A stretch of DNA of 64,000 nucleotides from Azolla caroliniana (lineage: Eukaryota; Polypodiophyta). Every line of letters begins with the position of its first letter. The stretch's first letter is position 1. The notes beneath the pieces were generated by a model. The model worked only from the letters and a program-made list of their open reading frames with translations, was not told where the DNA came from and did not search any database. The position numbers were made by a program, and so were the translations under genes. Shown here piece after piece: positions 22,501 to 32,494 of the stretch. Location: the NCBI GenBank assembly GCA_043228905.1, contig JBHGNT010000007.1, positions 22,196,001-22,260,000 of the forward strand, written 5' to 3'.

Positions 22501-23640
22501 CGGAACGTGTCTGACATCCTTCAGCAGCATTTTGCATCCGGTCGAGGTTGTCACCCACACGTCTCCTATGCCGGCAATCCGGCACGTACCTTCATTTCCC
22601 ATCCGAACACAGCCATGCTCACCGGCTGTGTAGGATGAGAAGTATCTTCTCTCCGGGGTCAGGTGGAACGACGCTCCGGAATCGATCACCCAGGTCGTCT
22701 CATCGCCGGCAATGTTTAGTTCACCTTCTTCGGTGATGAGCATGATCTCCTCTTCACTTGCCGCGAGTGCCGTCGTTCCTTTCCGGTCCTGCCCTCGCCG
22801 ATCCGGACCTCTCCGGTCCGTGGCTCCCCGGTATGCACCGTTTCGTTCCGGTGACTTCTTCAAATCGGTGTCGTCGGCTCCGTTGTCTTTACGGTAATGC
22901 CGACAATTCTTTCGGAAGTGCCCCGGCTTCCCACAGTGGAAGCATGTTGGCCTTCCTCTTGACTGCGACCGGGTCCCCGACTTCTCCCGTCTTTGCGGAC
23001 TCCGGTTCCATTGTCTTCCCCGTTCCGATTCGGTAAGCAGCGCCTTCGAGTCGGAGACCGGTTCTTTATCTCTCCGACGCGCTTCTTCATTTAGAATGCT
23101 TGTCTTTACCATTTGTAGAGACAAGTTATCTTCGGTGCAGGAGGTGCTGAGTGTCACCACCAAGTTCTCCCAGCTTTCCGGCAATGTACACATCAGAATG
23201 ATGGCTTGCATTGCATCCTCCAACGGGAACTTGATCGCCGCAAGCTGGTTCACGAATCCCATGAACGTGCTTACGTGTTCCACCATACTCTCGCCGTCCC
23301 GGTACTTGAGGTTCACTATCTTTCTCATCAGGGAGGTCCGATTCAACGCATTCTTCCTCTCGTAGAGGCCCGACAGCTTCCGCCACATCTCATATGCGTT
23401 GGTGTCATTCGCCACGTGTTGTAGAACGCTCACGTCGACGTATTGCCGAATGGTTGCAACGGCTTTCCGGTTCAGAAGCCTCCACTCCGTCTCAAGTACC
23501 CCCTTGGGTATTTCCGACCTGTCGATCGGTTCATACAGGTCCCGAACAATGAGCAGGTCCTCCATCTTTATCTTCCAGTCGGCGTAGTTCTGCGCGTTTA
23601 GCACCATCATGCCCGGAGGCCCACCACCGCCGCCTTCCAT
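19567..23640 (-). CDS. C1 gag-pol polyprotein (copia)
   Basis: 1,357 aa from the ATG at 23640 (MEGGGGGPPGMMV). An upstream in-frame GTG within the LTR is not used as start. Domains in order: UBN2-type gag (about 15-190), CCHC knuckle CFHCGKPGHFRKNC (233-246), protease with WVIDSGASFHLTP (active Asp about 320), GAG-pre-integrase HKRLCHMSEKG with CTDCLAGK, integrase core with VHTDVC, RADNGGEY and PELNGLAERMN (D, D, E), reverse transcriptase with YVDD in LLLYVDDMLIVG, and RNase H with DGFTDSDMSADADTSRS and ALSTTEAEYMA. All catalytic residues are present and there is no stop. It makes the virus-like particle and copies and inserts the element. It is coded on one frame, as usual for copia. Confidence 0.95.
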   Translation of the reverse strand: MEGGGGGPPGMMVLNAQNYADWKIKMEDLLIVRDLYEPIDRSEIPKGVLETEWRLLNRKAVATIRQYVDVSVLQHVANDTNAYEMWRKLSGLYERKNALNRTSLMRKIVNLKYRDGESMVEHVSTFMGFVNQLAAIKFPLEDAMQAIILMCTLPESWENLVVTLSTSCTEDNLSLQMVKTSILNEEARRRDKEPVSDSKALLTESERGRQWNRSPQRREKSGTRSQSRGRPTCFHCGKPGHFRKNCRHYRKDNGADDTDLKKSPERNGAYRGATDRRGPDRRGQDRKGTTALAASEEEIMLITEEGELNIAGDETTWVIDSGASFHLTPERRYFSSYTAGEHGCVRMGNEGTCRIAGIGDVWVTTSTGCKMLLKDVRHVPEVRLNLISAGRLDDEGYTSSIRNGVMKFSKGNLIVARARKDNTLYLMNARLCPEELNVAADTAGELWHKRLCHMSEKGMKRLAEDNLIPVKHVRLEKCTDCLAGKQNRTSFHSRPPTRRGAPLELVHTDVCQVETKSHGGAQYFVTFIDDHSRKLWTAPLKTKDQVLSVFKELHARVERESGKKLKAIRADNGGEYRGQFQEYCRSKGIRLEFTVPKTPELNGLAERMNRTIMERVRSMLAHAKLPKGFWAEAMSTATYVINRSPSVPLDGDTPQRVWTGKEVSYRHLKVFGCLAYVHVAKDRRGKLDPKTRPCIFLGYGDDEFGYRVWDPVDKKIFRSRDIIFMEDKTLADWESEKKMKSSKSTGEDQLYEEQSRPARDRLALEDPAEDGEETEPAEEDENDTGTGPDPEMDSDEEESEEPVTEAPERRYPLRERRAPRRFPEPEHVLLTDEGEPESFEEAKHDTQSRRWLSAMQDEMDSLHENHTYELVELPKGKRALRNKWVFKLKPGDAGNPPRYKARIVVKGFQQKKGVDFDEIFAPVVKMTSIRTVLSIAASMDLEVEHMDVKTAFLHGDLEEEIYMQQPEGFEKKGKEHLVCRLKKSLYGLKQAPRQWYRKFDSFMTDEGYLKTQSDHCVFVKKFEGGDFLILLLYVDDMLIVGRDQVKIRMLKKALHRTFSMKDLGPARQILGMHIIRDRKKKQLWLSQEKYVTKVLQRFNMSEARPVGSTLPANCKLSSKQSPKTKAEKEDMMKVPYASAVRSLMYAMVCTRPDIGYAVGVVSRYMSNPGKEHWNAVKWILRYLKGTGNVCLRFGSGKPELDGFTDSDMSADADTSRSTSGYVMTYAGGAVSWQSRLQKTVALSTTEAEYMAAVEAGKEIIWMKDFIRELGIRQEEYRLYCDSQSAIHLAKNAAYHSRTKHIQRRYHWIRERIEDKEFVLTKIHTNENGSDMLTKVLTPDKLEACRKRIGLERHPMPK

Positions 23641-23656
23641 CTTCTGTGTTACCGTC

Positions 23657-23668
23657 GCTCTGATACCA
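23657..23668 (-). other. Primer-binding site of C1, initiator tRNA-Met
   Basis: TGGTATCAGAGC on the minus strand, 3 nt inside the 5' LTR. It matches the known plant copia site in all 12 positions. Confidence 0.9.
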
Positions 23669-23671
23669 CTT

Positions 23672-24352
23672 TGTTGAACACCGCACTCGGCCACAACCGA
23701 GAAATAGGATCAAATCACAGAAAACAGGAAATACGAAATGCTCCAAGACAATAGAGAGAAGAGTACACAGTATGTTTTACGTGGAAAACCCTAAATGGGA
23801 AAAACCACGTGAGTCCTCAAACTCCAACTCACACTATACACAGAGATGTACAATGGTGAAGCTACAAGGCAACAACCTTGAGCTCACTGTCTTCGCCACA
23901 GGCGGCGGCAATACACAGAGGCAACGACCTCTTCGTCTCTCTCTCTCTCTCTCTCTCTCACGGCTGCTCTTGCTTCGCATGAAAAATAAGCAGCAACATA
24001 AACTGTTTGCCCTAAGTCATATTTATACACATATGACTTTCGGGCTATTTACAAATATAGCCTCAAGGGCCCTTGGCAAACATATTCACAAATATGTCCC
24101 CGCATCCGGATCTCTCTCCGTGTACATTCGTCATCCGGCTCCGTAGTCGGGGTCTTCAGCATCCGGTTCCGTAACCGGGGTCTTCATCATCCGTATCCGT
24201 ATCCGGGTACTCTTCATCATCCGGATCCGCATCCGGGTACACTTCATCCGGCTTCATGCCGGGTACTCTTCATCATCCGGTTCCGTAACCGCAACCGGGC
24301 TTGCCGTCATTCATCTCCGGACATCCCATCCGGAGGGACCGAAATCCCAACA
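23672..24352 (-). repeat. 5' LTR of C1
   Basis: 681 bp, apparently identical to 18876-19556. Confidence 0.93.
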
Positions 24353-24498
24353 ATTCTCTTTCTCTTTTCTTCGACGAACACCTCGTGGTTGTCGCACATC
24401 ACCTCTGCGAGTATGGTGTTGTCGTCTACTGGATCCGACCACCCGGTTATGCTTTGCACGCTTCGGTCCGCAAGCTCTACCTCGTTCGATGTGATTTT

Positions 24499-25626
24499 TC
24501 ACTTCTTCTCATATTCGAGAACGGAAGTCCAAAACTTTGCTCCCGCTCTAGCAACTTCAGTCTTGTCTTTCCCGACTCTTATTCCGGCCGACGCAGCATA
24601 GTGCATCGCATCCACATGAGTCGCATCGGCATCCTCCATAGATTTCTTCATTCCTCCTCTTCCGAAATTCACCCGTAGGGGTCTTCTAGTCTCACTTGAG
24701 CAGATCATGTTGTCCTCTATGTATACGATATTTTGTCGAATCTCTTCTCGAAGGCTCGCACAATCCCTTCTAATGTGCTCCATGCTATCGCACCACACGC
24801 ATCTAAAGGGTTCTTTTCCTTTAGGGCCCCGACGATTCATGTTGGCTAGCGTGACCTTCTCGAACATCTTCGCTAGCTCTTCGATGATGTCGTCATCAAT
24901 CTTCTTTTCTTCCACGTTACTTTGTCTCAGCGGCTCAGCTACTTTCGGCAGTCTTGCTTTCTCCGTGGTAGTCGGTCCCGTCATGTCGGTGTCATCAACC
25001 CATTGGCGACGCTTGTCGAGCCTATTGCATGCCCGCTTCACTGCGATCCAGTCCGCTACGAGCCCATTTGCTTGGGTATCATCTTCGAGAAGAGTCCCCA
25101 ACTCCCGTCTATCCTTTATGTCCACGGCCTTCAAGAAGTACAAAGTCTTGTCCTCTTCAAGCAATACTTGGTCCGTATTGGGGAGACGACTAAACATCTG
25201 GTCGAATTCGTCGTACACCCTCGAGACGCTCATCTTCTTATTCTTCTTCTCTATCCACTTCATCAGGGCATGTCGAGTCATCCTCGTTGAGTCTTCAGTC
25301 ACGAACTCCGCTAGTATCGTTTTCTCGAACTCGGACCATGTTGTCTTTCCTTCTTGAAGCTCGATGACGCATCTTTGGATGTTGTTGGCGACAACTCTCT
25401 TGAAGCTTGCGATTTGACGTGCCTCGGACACGTCCCTTTGATTCATCTCCCTCTTATATGCATCAAGGAACTTCGTAACGTTCCTTCCATCGAATTGGCC
25501 CTCGAGCTCTACGACACGATCGACAGCCTTCTCCACGCTCGCGTCGTTGTCCCGAGATCTCATCATTTGCTCGACGATTAGCATCATCCTTTCGAGCTCT
25601 CCTGCTTGGTTGCTTGAGGACGCCAT
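24499..25626 (-). CDS. G2 gag
   Basis: 375 aa from the ATG at 25626 (MASSSNQAGELERMM) to TGA (24499-24501). The central part (FLDAYKREMNQRDVSEARQI, then RHALMKWIEKKNKKMSVSRV) is the retrotransposon gag capsid region. A CCHC zinc knuckle CVWCDSMEHIRRDC lies at about residue 290. A conserved RPLRVNFGRGGMKK block follows. Past the TGA the same frame stays open for about 48 codons to the C1 insertion and then into the protease. The TGA is therefore either a mutation or a leaky stop separating gag from pol. The homologous G1 gag has the same start. Gag forms the particle and binds RNA. Confidence 0.82.
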   Translation of the reverse strand: MASSSNQAGELERMMLIVEQMMRSRDNDASVEKAVDRVVELEGQFDGRNVTKFLDAYKREMNQRDVSEARQIASFKRVVANNIQRCVIELQEGKTTWSEFEKTILAEFVTEDSTRMTRHALMKWIEKKNKKMSVSRVYDEFDQMFSRLPNTDQVLLEEDKTLYFLKAVDIKDRRELGTLLEDDTQANGLVADWIAVKRACNRLDKRRQWVDDTDMTGPTTTEKARLPKVAEPLRQSNVEEKKIDDDIIEELAKMFEKVTLANMNRRGPKGKEPFRCVWCDSMEHIRRDCASLREEIRQNIVYIEDNMICSSETRRPLRVNFGRGGMKKSMEDADATHVDAMHYAASAGIRVGKDKTEVARAGAKFWTSVLEYEKK

Positions 25627-25668
25627 CTCCAAGTATTAATCTCGACTTGATCTTTCCTACCGCCTCTT

Positions 25669-25685
25669 TCACGTCGGGTTCACCA
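25669..25685 (-). other. Primer-binding site of G2, tRNA-Trp
   Basis: TGGTGAACCCGACGTGA on the minus strand, 8 nt from the LTR, identical to that of G1. Confidence 0.7.
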
Positions 25686-25693
25686 CTTAATTA

Positions 25694-26701
25694 TGTCGTG
25701 AAGATCCGTCACTACGCGCGGATCGTGAGGCGGAACCGCCGGGGTTCTGGACCAGAAGGATTTAGAGTCGATACAAGCTTTGGCGAGAAAGTACTTAAGA
25801 TAGATTGGGAAAGAGAGAAGTTGAGATTACACGATCAATTTGATAACGAATTTCTTCCTCTTAATTTTCATAAAAAAAAACCGTGTTTTTTCTCCTCCCC
25901 CTTCCCTCTTTTATAGATGCTCTCATGCATATGATGCATGTGAGGGTACAAGACATGCATAAATTGCATGTTTGCCATTTGGCGCTTAAGTATTACATGT
26001 GGTGCATGCTAATCAGGTCACTCATTTTAGCTCTCATGTATGAGAATTTACATGTAAAAGTACAATGATAGAAATATAATTTCAACTAAATAGCATGGCT
26101 TAATGGTAAGCCAATTGACTCCTAACTTGGAGGTGCAAGGTTTGAATCCATACTTGCCTTCCTTGTATATGTAAATATGTATATATATTTATATATTTAT
26201 TTTATCTAGTCGCCGGTTCGCCGGATACCGGTGCCTCGCCGGATGCCGCCGCCGGATACCGGTGCCGCATGCCGCCGCCGGGTTGCGGTCGGATGCCGTC
26301 GGATCACCGGCTCCATCGCCGGTCCGGTTTTGGTTGGCCAAAACCCTTTTCAAGTAGCTAGCCACCTCCACTCTTAGTTCAAGTTACCTTGAACTCTCTA
26401 TGCTCCACACATAGACACAAAGATAATATCTTTTGCTCCACCTTATATATGATGAGAGCCGTATTTGTCGTGCCTATGTGGGATATCTCACAATTTTCTC
26501 TTTTCTTTTCACAAACTTTATACCCTCATATCTTGACATTTAGTTGTCCATTTCTCGTGTAATAAAGTGCATTTGAAACCTCCATCATTTTATACTTAGA
26601 TATTAAAAATGTTATCTTCACAATTATTGTATTACGTGATTCATACTCAATTTCGTACGTTTTATAGGATTTTCACACTATTGCCGAAAATCTTCACGAC
26701 A
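25694..26701 (-). repeat. 5' LTR of G2
   Basis: 1,008 bp, bounded by TGTCGTGAAGAT and ATCTTCACGACA. Contains the CCGG/CCGCCG-rich block 26208-26330 and the antisense tRNA-like boxes at 26096-26149. Confidence 0.88.
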
Positions 26702-27560
26702 CCGTGTGTCTACGCATACCTTTTCGCAACAAGTCGGGCCTTATACTGATTGACAGTGCCATCGGCGTTGTGCTTCACCTTGTATATGATCCATCAACAC
26801 CCTACGAGTATACATTTTTTTGACTTGGGATCTAGTTTTTGTCACTTTTCGTTGGGAATATGTACAAATGCGATAGAGCCGAATATCCTTAGCTGGGATA
26901 GGTTCAACATCTTTCCATAGAACTTCTCAGCATCGTGCACTCCAAATGTTGTGCACCAATTCATTAGATAGATAACTGTTTTTGCCGCTTCAACCCAATA
27001 TGATTTCGGCAAGCTTTTCTCGACGTTTATCATTGCCGTTGTTACCTCTAATATGTGACAATTCTTCTGTTCGAGTACTCCGTTTTGCTAAGGTGTATGT
27101 CGGTAGGTAAACTCCCACCGAATTCCTTCTTGTCGAAGGTATGCGGTAAAGGCGTCAGAGAAGTACTCTTTGCCTCCGTCCGATTGAAGGCCTTTTCGAC
27201 TTCGTTTTCAAACTTTTGGAAGTGTGTGAACACTTTGCTCTTTTGACACATAGGATAAATCCATGTGTGTTTGGCGAAGTCGTCGATGAATATGACGTAA
27301 TATCGGCAACCACCAAATGTTGTCGTCTGAGCTGGCCCCATACATATGAATATATTACATCTAGGATCCCTTTGCTTACATTCCTCTCTTTCGGGAACGT
27401 TTGCCGATGTTGTTTGCCAAATTGGCAGGCTTCACATACACCTGCAATCTCCTCCTCAATAAAGGTCGGGAGTCCGATGACGACTCCTTTCGACTGCATT
27501 CCTTTGAGCTTCTAGAGGTTGATGTGGCCGATTCTTTTGTGCCATAGCTCTATATTGGCT
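26702..27560 (-). pseudogene. C2 integrase with GAG-pre-integrase fragment
   Basis: The minus strand shows the zinc-binding region (ACQFGKQHRQTFP near 27425-27385), the catalytic core (VIFIDDFAKHTWIYP near 27300-27250) and a later KSYWVEAAKTVIYLMN segment (27015-26965). The RADNGGEY-equivalent second aspartate lies in a shifted frame. It is dead. Confidence 0.78.
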
Positions 27561-28978
27561 TCGCTTTATGGCCCTTGGCAAACATTGTCGATTTCATCTC
27601 ATGAGAGTCAAGGATGAACATTCAGCCTTCTCTTTGTCCGTGAGTGATAATTCAGCCTTCCTTTTCAATGAAGCAACCTCTGTGATTGAATTGGACGCGC
27701 ATGCCTTGTTCCACGATCGGGCTAACCGAGACCGGATTCTTTGTTATAGTTGGAACATGCAAGACGTTCTTAATGAAGGTCTGATTGCACTCTTTGCCAA
27801 ATGGGACATTACCAACATGCTAAATGGGGTGAATTGTGTCATCCCCAGTTTCCACATAGCCGGGTCGTTGGTCTTTCGCAACTATCGTAACCAATCTTCA
27901 TGAGACGTCATGTGATTAGATGCACTCGACTCGACAAACCATACATTTTCTGAAATGGAGGTGTCAATCGAGCACGATTTGTCATCGAATTCGCTCGATG
28001 CTGCATCATGAACATTCCTCCATGATCGTCATAATCGGAATTTGAGGCGTAGTTAGTAAGTTGTCGGCTTGTGAAAGCCGACTCGCTTTTCTTCTTCCAA
28101 CACTCTACCTCATAGTGATTGAATTTGCCACAATATCTACATTGAACAAAGTTGTTCTCTCGGCTTGGTCAACCATGATTGCTCCCCCTTCAGCCAGACG
28201 CCCCTCCTCGCGTGTTTGTGACGTCTTGCCGGTAGTAGAAGTTGTGTTAATGGGACTACCTTTGATTGTTTCGGCCTTGGCCTAATTGGCCCCTTCTTCC
28301 ATGGTCGGGCCCTCTTCCTCCATCCGAACTAGTATAGAGTGTTTGTCTGTTTGATGTATTGCCACTTGTTCGGACGTGATTTTCTTCGACTAGTAACATC
28401 GACTCGAGATTGAATGAGGGAGGGTTCTCCCTTGTGAGGACGACTGATCTTATTGCACCGAACCAAGGTGTTAGGCCGTCGAGGCATATTTGCACCATTT
28501 CATCGCCGTCAATGTTGACATTGATTGACCTGAGCGAGTCACACAACTCCTTGATCTTCAAGGTGTAGTTGCCGATTGACATATCCCTATACTGGATATT
28601 GTTAAACTCTTGACGGAGTCGAAGTTTTCGTGCGACTGTGTTGGTCGTGAATATCTATTTGAGGTTCCCCCGTGCCTCCTTTGGCGTTTTGGCCTCTCGA
28701 ATGTAGCCGAGCATGTGATCATGAACGCATGATGCAAGGCAGTACAACACACTACTTGATGCTTGCTCCCATGCTGGGTAGTCGCTGTGTGTGCTTTTCA
28801 CTAGGGAGAGAGCTGCTCATCTGAGTGTTCATGATGGTCAACTTGTGATTTCTTCTTCTCTGTGATATGAACTGTGGAGGGTTGCTGCTACAACGATCTG
28901 CTGGTTCTTCGTGAACATTCGCATAAGCACAACACACGCGAATGAGCTTGGATCAAGCTACCAATCACTCAGATACCA
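27561..28978 (-). pseudogene. C2 gag and protease fragment
   Basis: The gag segment KIKELCDSLRSINVNIDGDE lies near 28560-28500. A CCHC zinc knuckle (CRYCGKFNHYEVEC) is encoded on the minus strand near 28145-28100. The protease motif near 27940 reads VESSAS where copia proteases have VDSGAS, so the catalytic aspartate is lost. Several frameshifts. The variant tRNA-Met primer site (TGGTATCTGAG) is at 28968-28978. Confidence 0.72.
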
Positions 28979-29023
28979 TGTAAAGAATCAAGTGTGATTT
29001 TGTGTAGCGGAAGAGATATGTGT

Positions 29024-29055
<32 letters not shown>

Positions 29056-29375
29056 ATGATAGGGAGAGAGAGAGAGAGAGAGAGAGAGAAACACAAGGTA
29101 TGTAGAAAATAGAAAAAATTGTATTAACAAGGAAAGACAGCCAACAATTACAAAGAAGAGGAGAAGGTGCTTCTGTAGTCACCTTCTCTATATATTTCTC
29201 TTACTGCAACCACCTCTTGGGAAGGAGGTGGAGACGTAACTACCTAGTAACTATGTGTCATATGACTTAACTCCTATGACACATTAGTTATGATACAAAG
29301 TGGTGGGGTGTTCACACACTTGGCTATTCCTAAGGCGTGTTCCCACACTAGGGAAGTTGAGTTTTATTCTCAACA
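28979..29375 (-). repeat. 5' LTR of C2
   Basis: Begins TGTAAAGAATC and ends TTCTCAACA. It holds one copy of the unit duplicated in the partner LTR, including a GT run followed by a GA run (29028-29089). Confidence 0.8.
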
Positions 29376-29380
29376 AATTG

Positions 29381-32300
29381 AAATCATCAAACCATTTGTA
29401 ATAAAAAAGTAATCAATTTGAAATAAATAGATTTCATTAAAAACAACAAATGAATTATGATGAATATATTATGTATAAAAAATAGAATTGAATCCCTTTG
29501 ATATGAAAATTTATTGAATCAAAATGAACCCATTTCCAGAAGATTGATTTGTTTAGAAACAAAAATGCCCAATTAGGGAAATGAATCTATTGGTAACAAA
29601 TAATTTGTTGTTATGATGATGATTATTGTTACTAAAAATAAGCATCAAAATGAAGGGACAAAATTAGAAGAAAGAATATTAGGAAATAAATATGATAATT
29701 AGTGAATAATGAGTGACCATGCAAATAACACTAATTGAATTTGTCGCCAAAAGCATTCATAATGCCAAGACAAACTAGTGCCCAAAAAAATTTAATGCCA
29801 GACGAACATCAAACTAGTGCCATCACCATATTTCAAGTCTTTCAACCATTGTTGTGCTTAGAGCTAGAGCCACTAGTGAAGCATTGAAGGGGCAAATAAT
29901 TTCGAAACACTAACTTAGGGTACCTAAAAATCAAAGAAAAAACTAATTACAAAGTAATAAGTGGAAAAGGTGGCAGTGCCATCGGTGAAGATTTTCTGAT
30001 TCAAGTCATAGGAGTACTCATATTGCATTCTTCTTCATCTTGTTGATTTAGAGAATGTTATGGCTTTGTTGTACTTTCTTTACTAGTGCAATATTTTACG
30101 AGGATTTTTATCGTTATCTTTATCTATAAAGCTTGGCTATGGTCGTTCAACATCACTTCATCACGGGAAGACCTTAATTATCCCTATGCTGAGGGTATTG
30201 AACCCCCCAATAAAACACATTGCAATATTAATTCTAATAGAGCATGTTGTCATGACCGGTATTTAGTGACCTAGAGGGTGAGAAAGTTGGTGGTTAAGGC
30301 ATCCCCTAAGGGAGCTTCTTATATATGGGTCATAGATTCTGAGGATGCAATTGTAACACTCACTATATTTTATCAACAAACCTACCTAACACATGCCAAC
30401 AATTTTCTTGAGCAAGCTAAACATTGGATGAGGTGGGTACGATGTCAAAAAACATGGCTGAAAATAGACCACACATAGTAAAGAGAGCGTAACAAAACTC
30501 CTTGGGAAACTCGTTAAGAGAGATTCACAAATGACAACAAAATGTTTAGACCATGTTATATGTAGCATGAGAACCACCTCCTTCTCCATGCTAATAACAT
30601 GGGCGCATCAGGTGAGAGGATCTTCTACAACATTCTAACGGATCCATGTTTTTCTCACCAACTACATGTGGATGTTTTGGCTAGTCCTGCATTGAGAACC
30701 ACATACTAAAGAATGATCCATATAGGTGTTATAGAAACATTAATTTTCCCATGAACAAAATCAATGAAATTCAAGATGAAGACAAGTTGCGTTAATTCAT
30801 CCTAATGAAGACAATGCACCAATTGCCATTGCTCTATTCAACACTTCATGTTCAATAAGATGATAAGAACTAATGTTTAATTAAATACTATTAAGAATAT
30901 GCCCTTCAATTCCAACATTCTCTAGAGTTTCTTAATATTTTGGTTTTCTCTATCACTTTAGAATGTAATGGAATACTCTATAACGCCATTGGAACATCGT
31001 TGTAAAAATCAAAGCCTATCATTGTTTACTAATTTAAATAGGAAGCAACCATTAACTCATGGACAACAAATGTAACGTAGGGCCACAATCTTGGGAACAA
31101 CCCCCGTAGGCTAGTTGGGCTTTACAAGTTTCGAAGTAAGATAAAATAAAATAAAATAAAGTGTGTGGGATTGTGCAAAAAGTTTGAATGTTTTCAATGT
31201 TTAGAATTTCATGGACTACAAAGTAACGTCATCCATCACGAAGGAAACTAATCTAATTGCCACTCGTGCTAAATGTGGGGGTAAAAGGTGATGTTCCACT
31301 CGAAAAGCATGCTCAAATTCATGAATATATACCTTTCTCATTTCTTCAAGATCATAAATTAAGCAAGAACGATATGCCATGAATTAGGCAAGTTCACAAG
31401 AACTTCCTCCTATAATCAAGTTGGAAACTAAGACTAGGTTTTGTTGGAACTTGAAATTTGTAAATAAGGCTTTTTTGTCATCATCAAGAAAACGTAAATG
31501 CGGAATTCATTCTAGGTATTTTAATCAAGGACATTTTGTGGTAGCTCCAATGAACTTAGTTGCGACTTATTCTCTTGCTTAATTTGGTCAAAAAAAGAAA
31601 ACACATTAATAAAACCATCATTTCTACTATATTGTGCTTTGTTTTATGTGGTAATACTAGATTAATTGTAAGTTGTAGCTAGATTGCTTTAGGGTTTTCT
31701 AAATCCCCTATTATGGCTACATCACTTTGTATATTTTGCTTCATTTATAGATCCAAATTTTGGTATCGTTCCTACTATCTTTAGATTTGTGTTTAAAAGA
31801 AATACTAGATGTTCCTAATTTGAACTAGGAAAAATAGCATCATACTCCAAACCTTATTTATTCTTTAACGCGTGAAAAGGCATCTTAAAGGTACACAACA
31901 ATGCGCAACAAAATTTGAAAATCATTACATGAACAATCATTGAGAAAATTAAACTAAGAAAGTTTACTTACTATTCATCAAGAAAAATTAGTGAAACCCC
32001 ATATAATGCAGTTAAAAATGACATAAGGGGAAATTATATGCACCGAGAAAAATGTTAGCTTGTAAACATTTAGGTTCATAGTATTTGTAATCGTGGGGCT
32101 ATTTGATCTCTCACTAACTGATCTATAGCAACGTGTAACTTTTAAGGCAGGCATTGTGCAACTTACAAGAGACGAGCAATCATGAGTAAATAATGCCTTA
32201 AAGAGAAAAATGAGGCACTCACAAAAGGCTATCTTGTAATATTAGTATATAATAAGTAGTACGCTATAAGGTAGCTATAAACAAGAACACTTGTGAGAAG

Positions 32301-32494
32301 TAGATATATTTGTGGTAACTACTTAGAAAACAATGGAAAACATCATAATTCTACATTAGTACTAGTTTAATATCCTGCAAACACTTGTATCTCAATATAT
32401 TTAATGTTTCTAACTAGGAATTAGCAATTCACAATTGAGGTGTGTGTGTATATATATATATATATTGTGTGTGTGTGTGTTGAGGGATTTGCCT
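29381..32494. other. Intergenic stretch, no supported gene
   Basis: AT-rich. Short frames at 30086-30274 and 30278-30478 show no recognisable domain. A TA/GT microsatellite (32440-32480) lies just before the gene at 32495 and may belong to its 5' region or an intron. Confidence 0.5.

Larger units (their letters stand above)
18876..24352 (-). mobile_element. Ty1-copia retrotransposon C1, intact and young
   Basis: 5,477 bp with two 681-bp LTRs (18876-19556 and 23672-24352) in which I found no difference by eye. The 5-bp duplication ATTCT is perfect (18871-18875 and 24353-24357). The primer-binding site at 23657-23668 reads TGGTATCAGAGC on the minus strand, the exact complement of plant initiator tRNA-Met. 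The purine tract AAGTGAAGGGGGAGTT (19572-19557) precedes the 3' LTR. A single uninterrupted 1,357-codon polyprotein fills the inside. All parts needed for mobility are visible, so it is likely recently active. Confidence 0.95.
13977..26701 (-). mobile_element. Gypsy-type LTR retrotransposon G2 (autonomous type, fungal-like pol)
   Basis: 12.7 kb including the nested C1 copy (own length about 7.2 kb). The right (5') LTR is 25694-26701. The left (3') LTR is truncated (13977-14815). A 4-bp repeat CCGT flanks it (13973-13976 and 26702-26705), the same size as for G1. Order on the minus strand is gag, protease, RT, integrase. Pol features include a protease DHG motif, RT with FLDD, and an integrase without chromodomain, unlike the usual plant gypsy clades and like a lineage I know best from fungi. 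RNase H is deleted. Three in-frame TGA codons, one TAG and a frameshift make it inactive. LTR divergence is about 1-2% over the shared part. Confidence 0.88.
7215..29375 (-). mobile_element. Ty1-copia retrotransposon C2, decayed host of nested insertions
   Basis: A 22 kb interval bounded by LTRs (7215-7815 and 28979-29375) and a perfect 5-bp duplication AATTG (7210-7214 and 29376-29380). The primer-binding site beside the right LTR reads TGGTATCTGAG, a variant tRNA-Met site. In minus-strand order it carries gag, protease, integrase, reverse transcriptase and RNase H, the copia order. The body is split by gypsy G1 inside RNase H and gypsy G2 between integrase and reverse transcriptase. Removing both leaves about 4.75 kb, a normal copia length, and the reading order closes across both gaps. 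Every domain has stops or frameshifts. It is the oldest layer of this stack. Confidence 0.88.

Noticed and set aside
20261-23090. Many 60-185-codon plus-strand frames within C1
   Set aside because: All are antisense to the intact copia polyprotein, whose codon bias keeps the other strand open.
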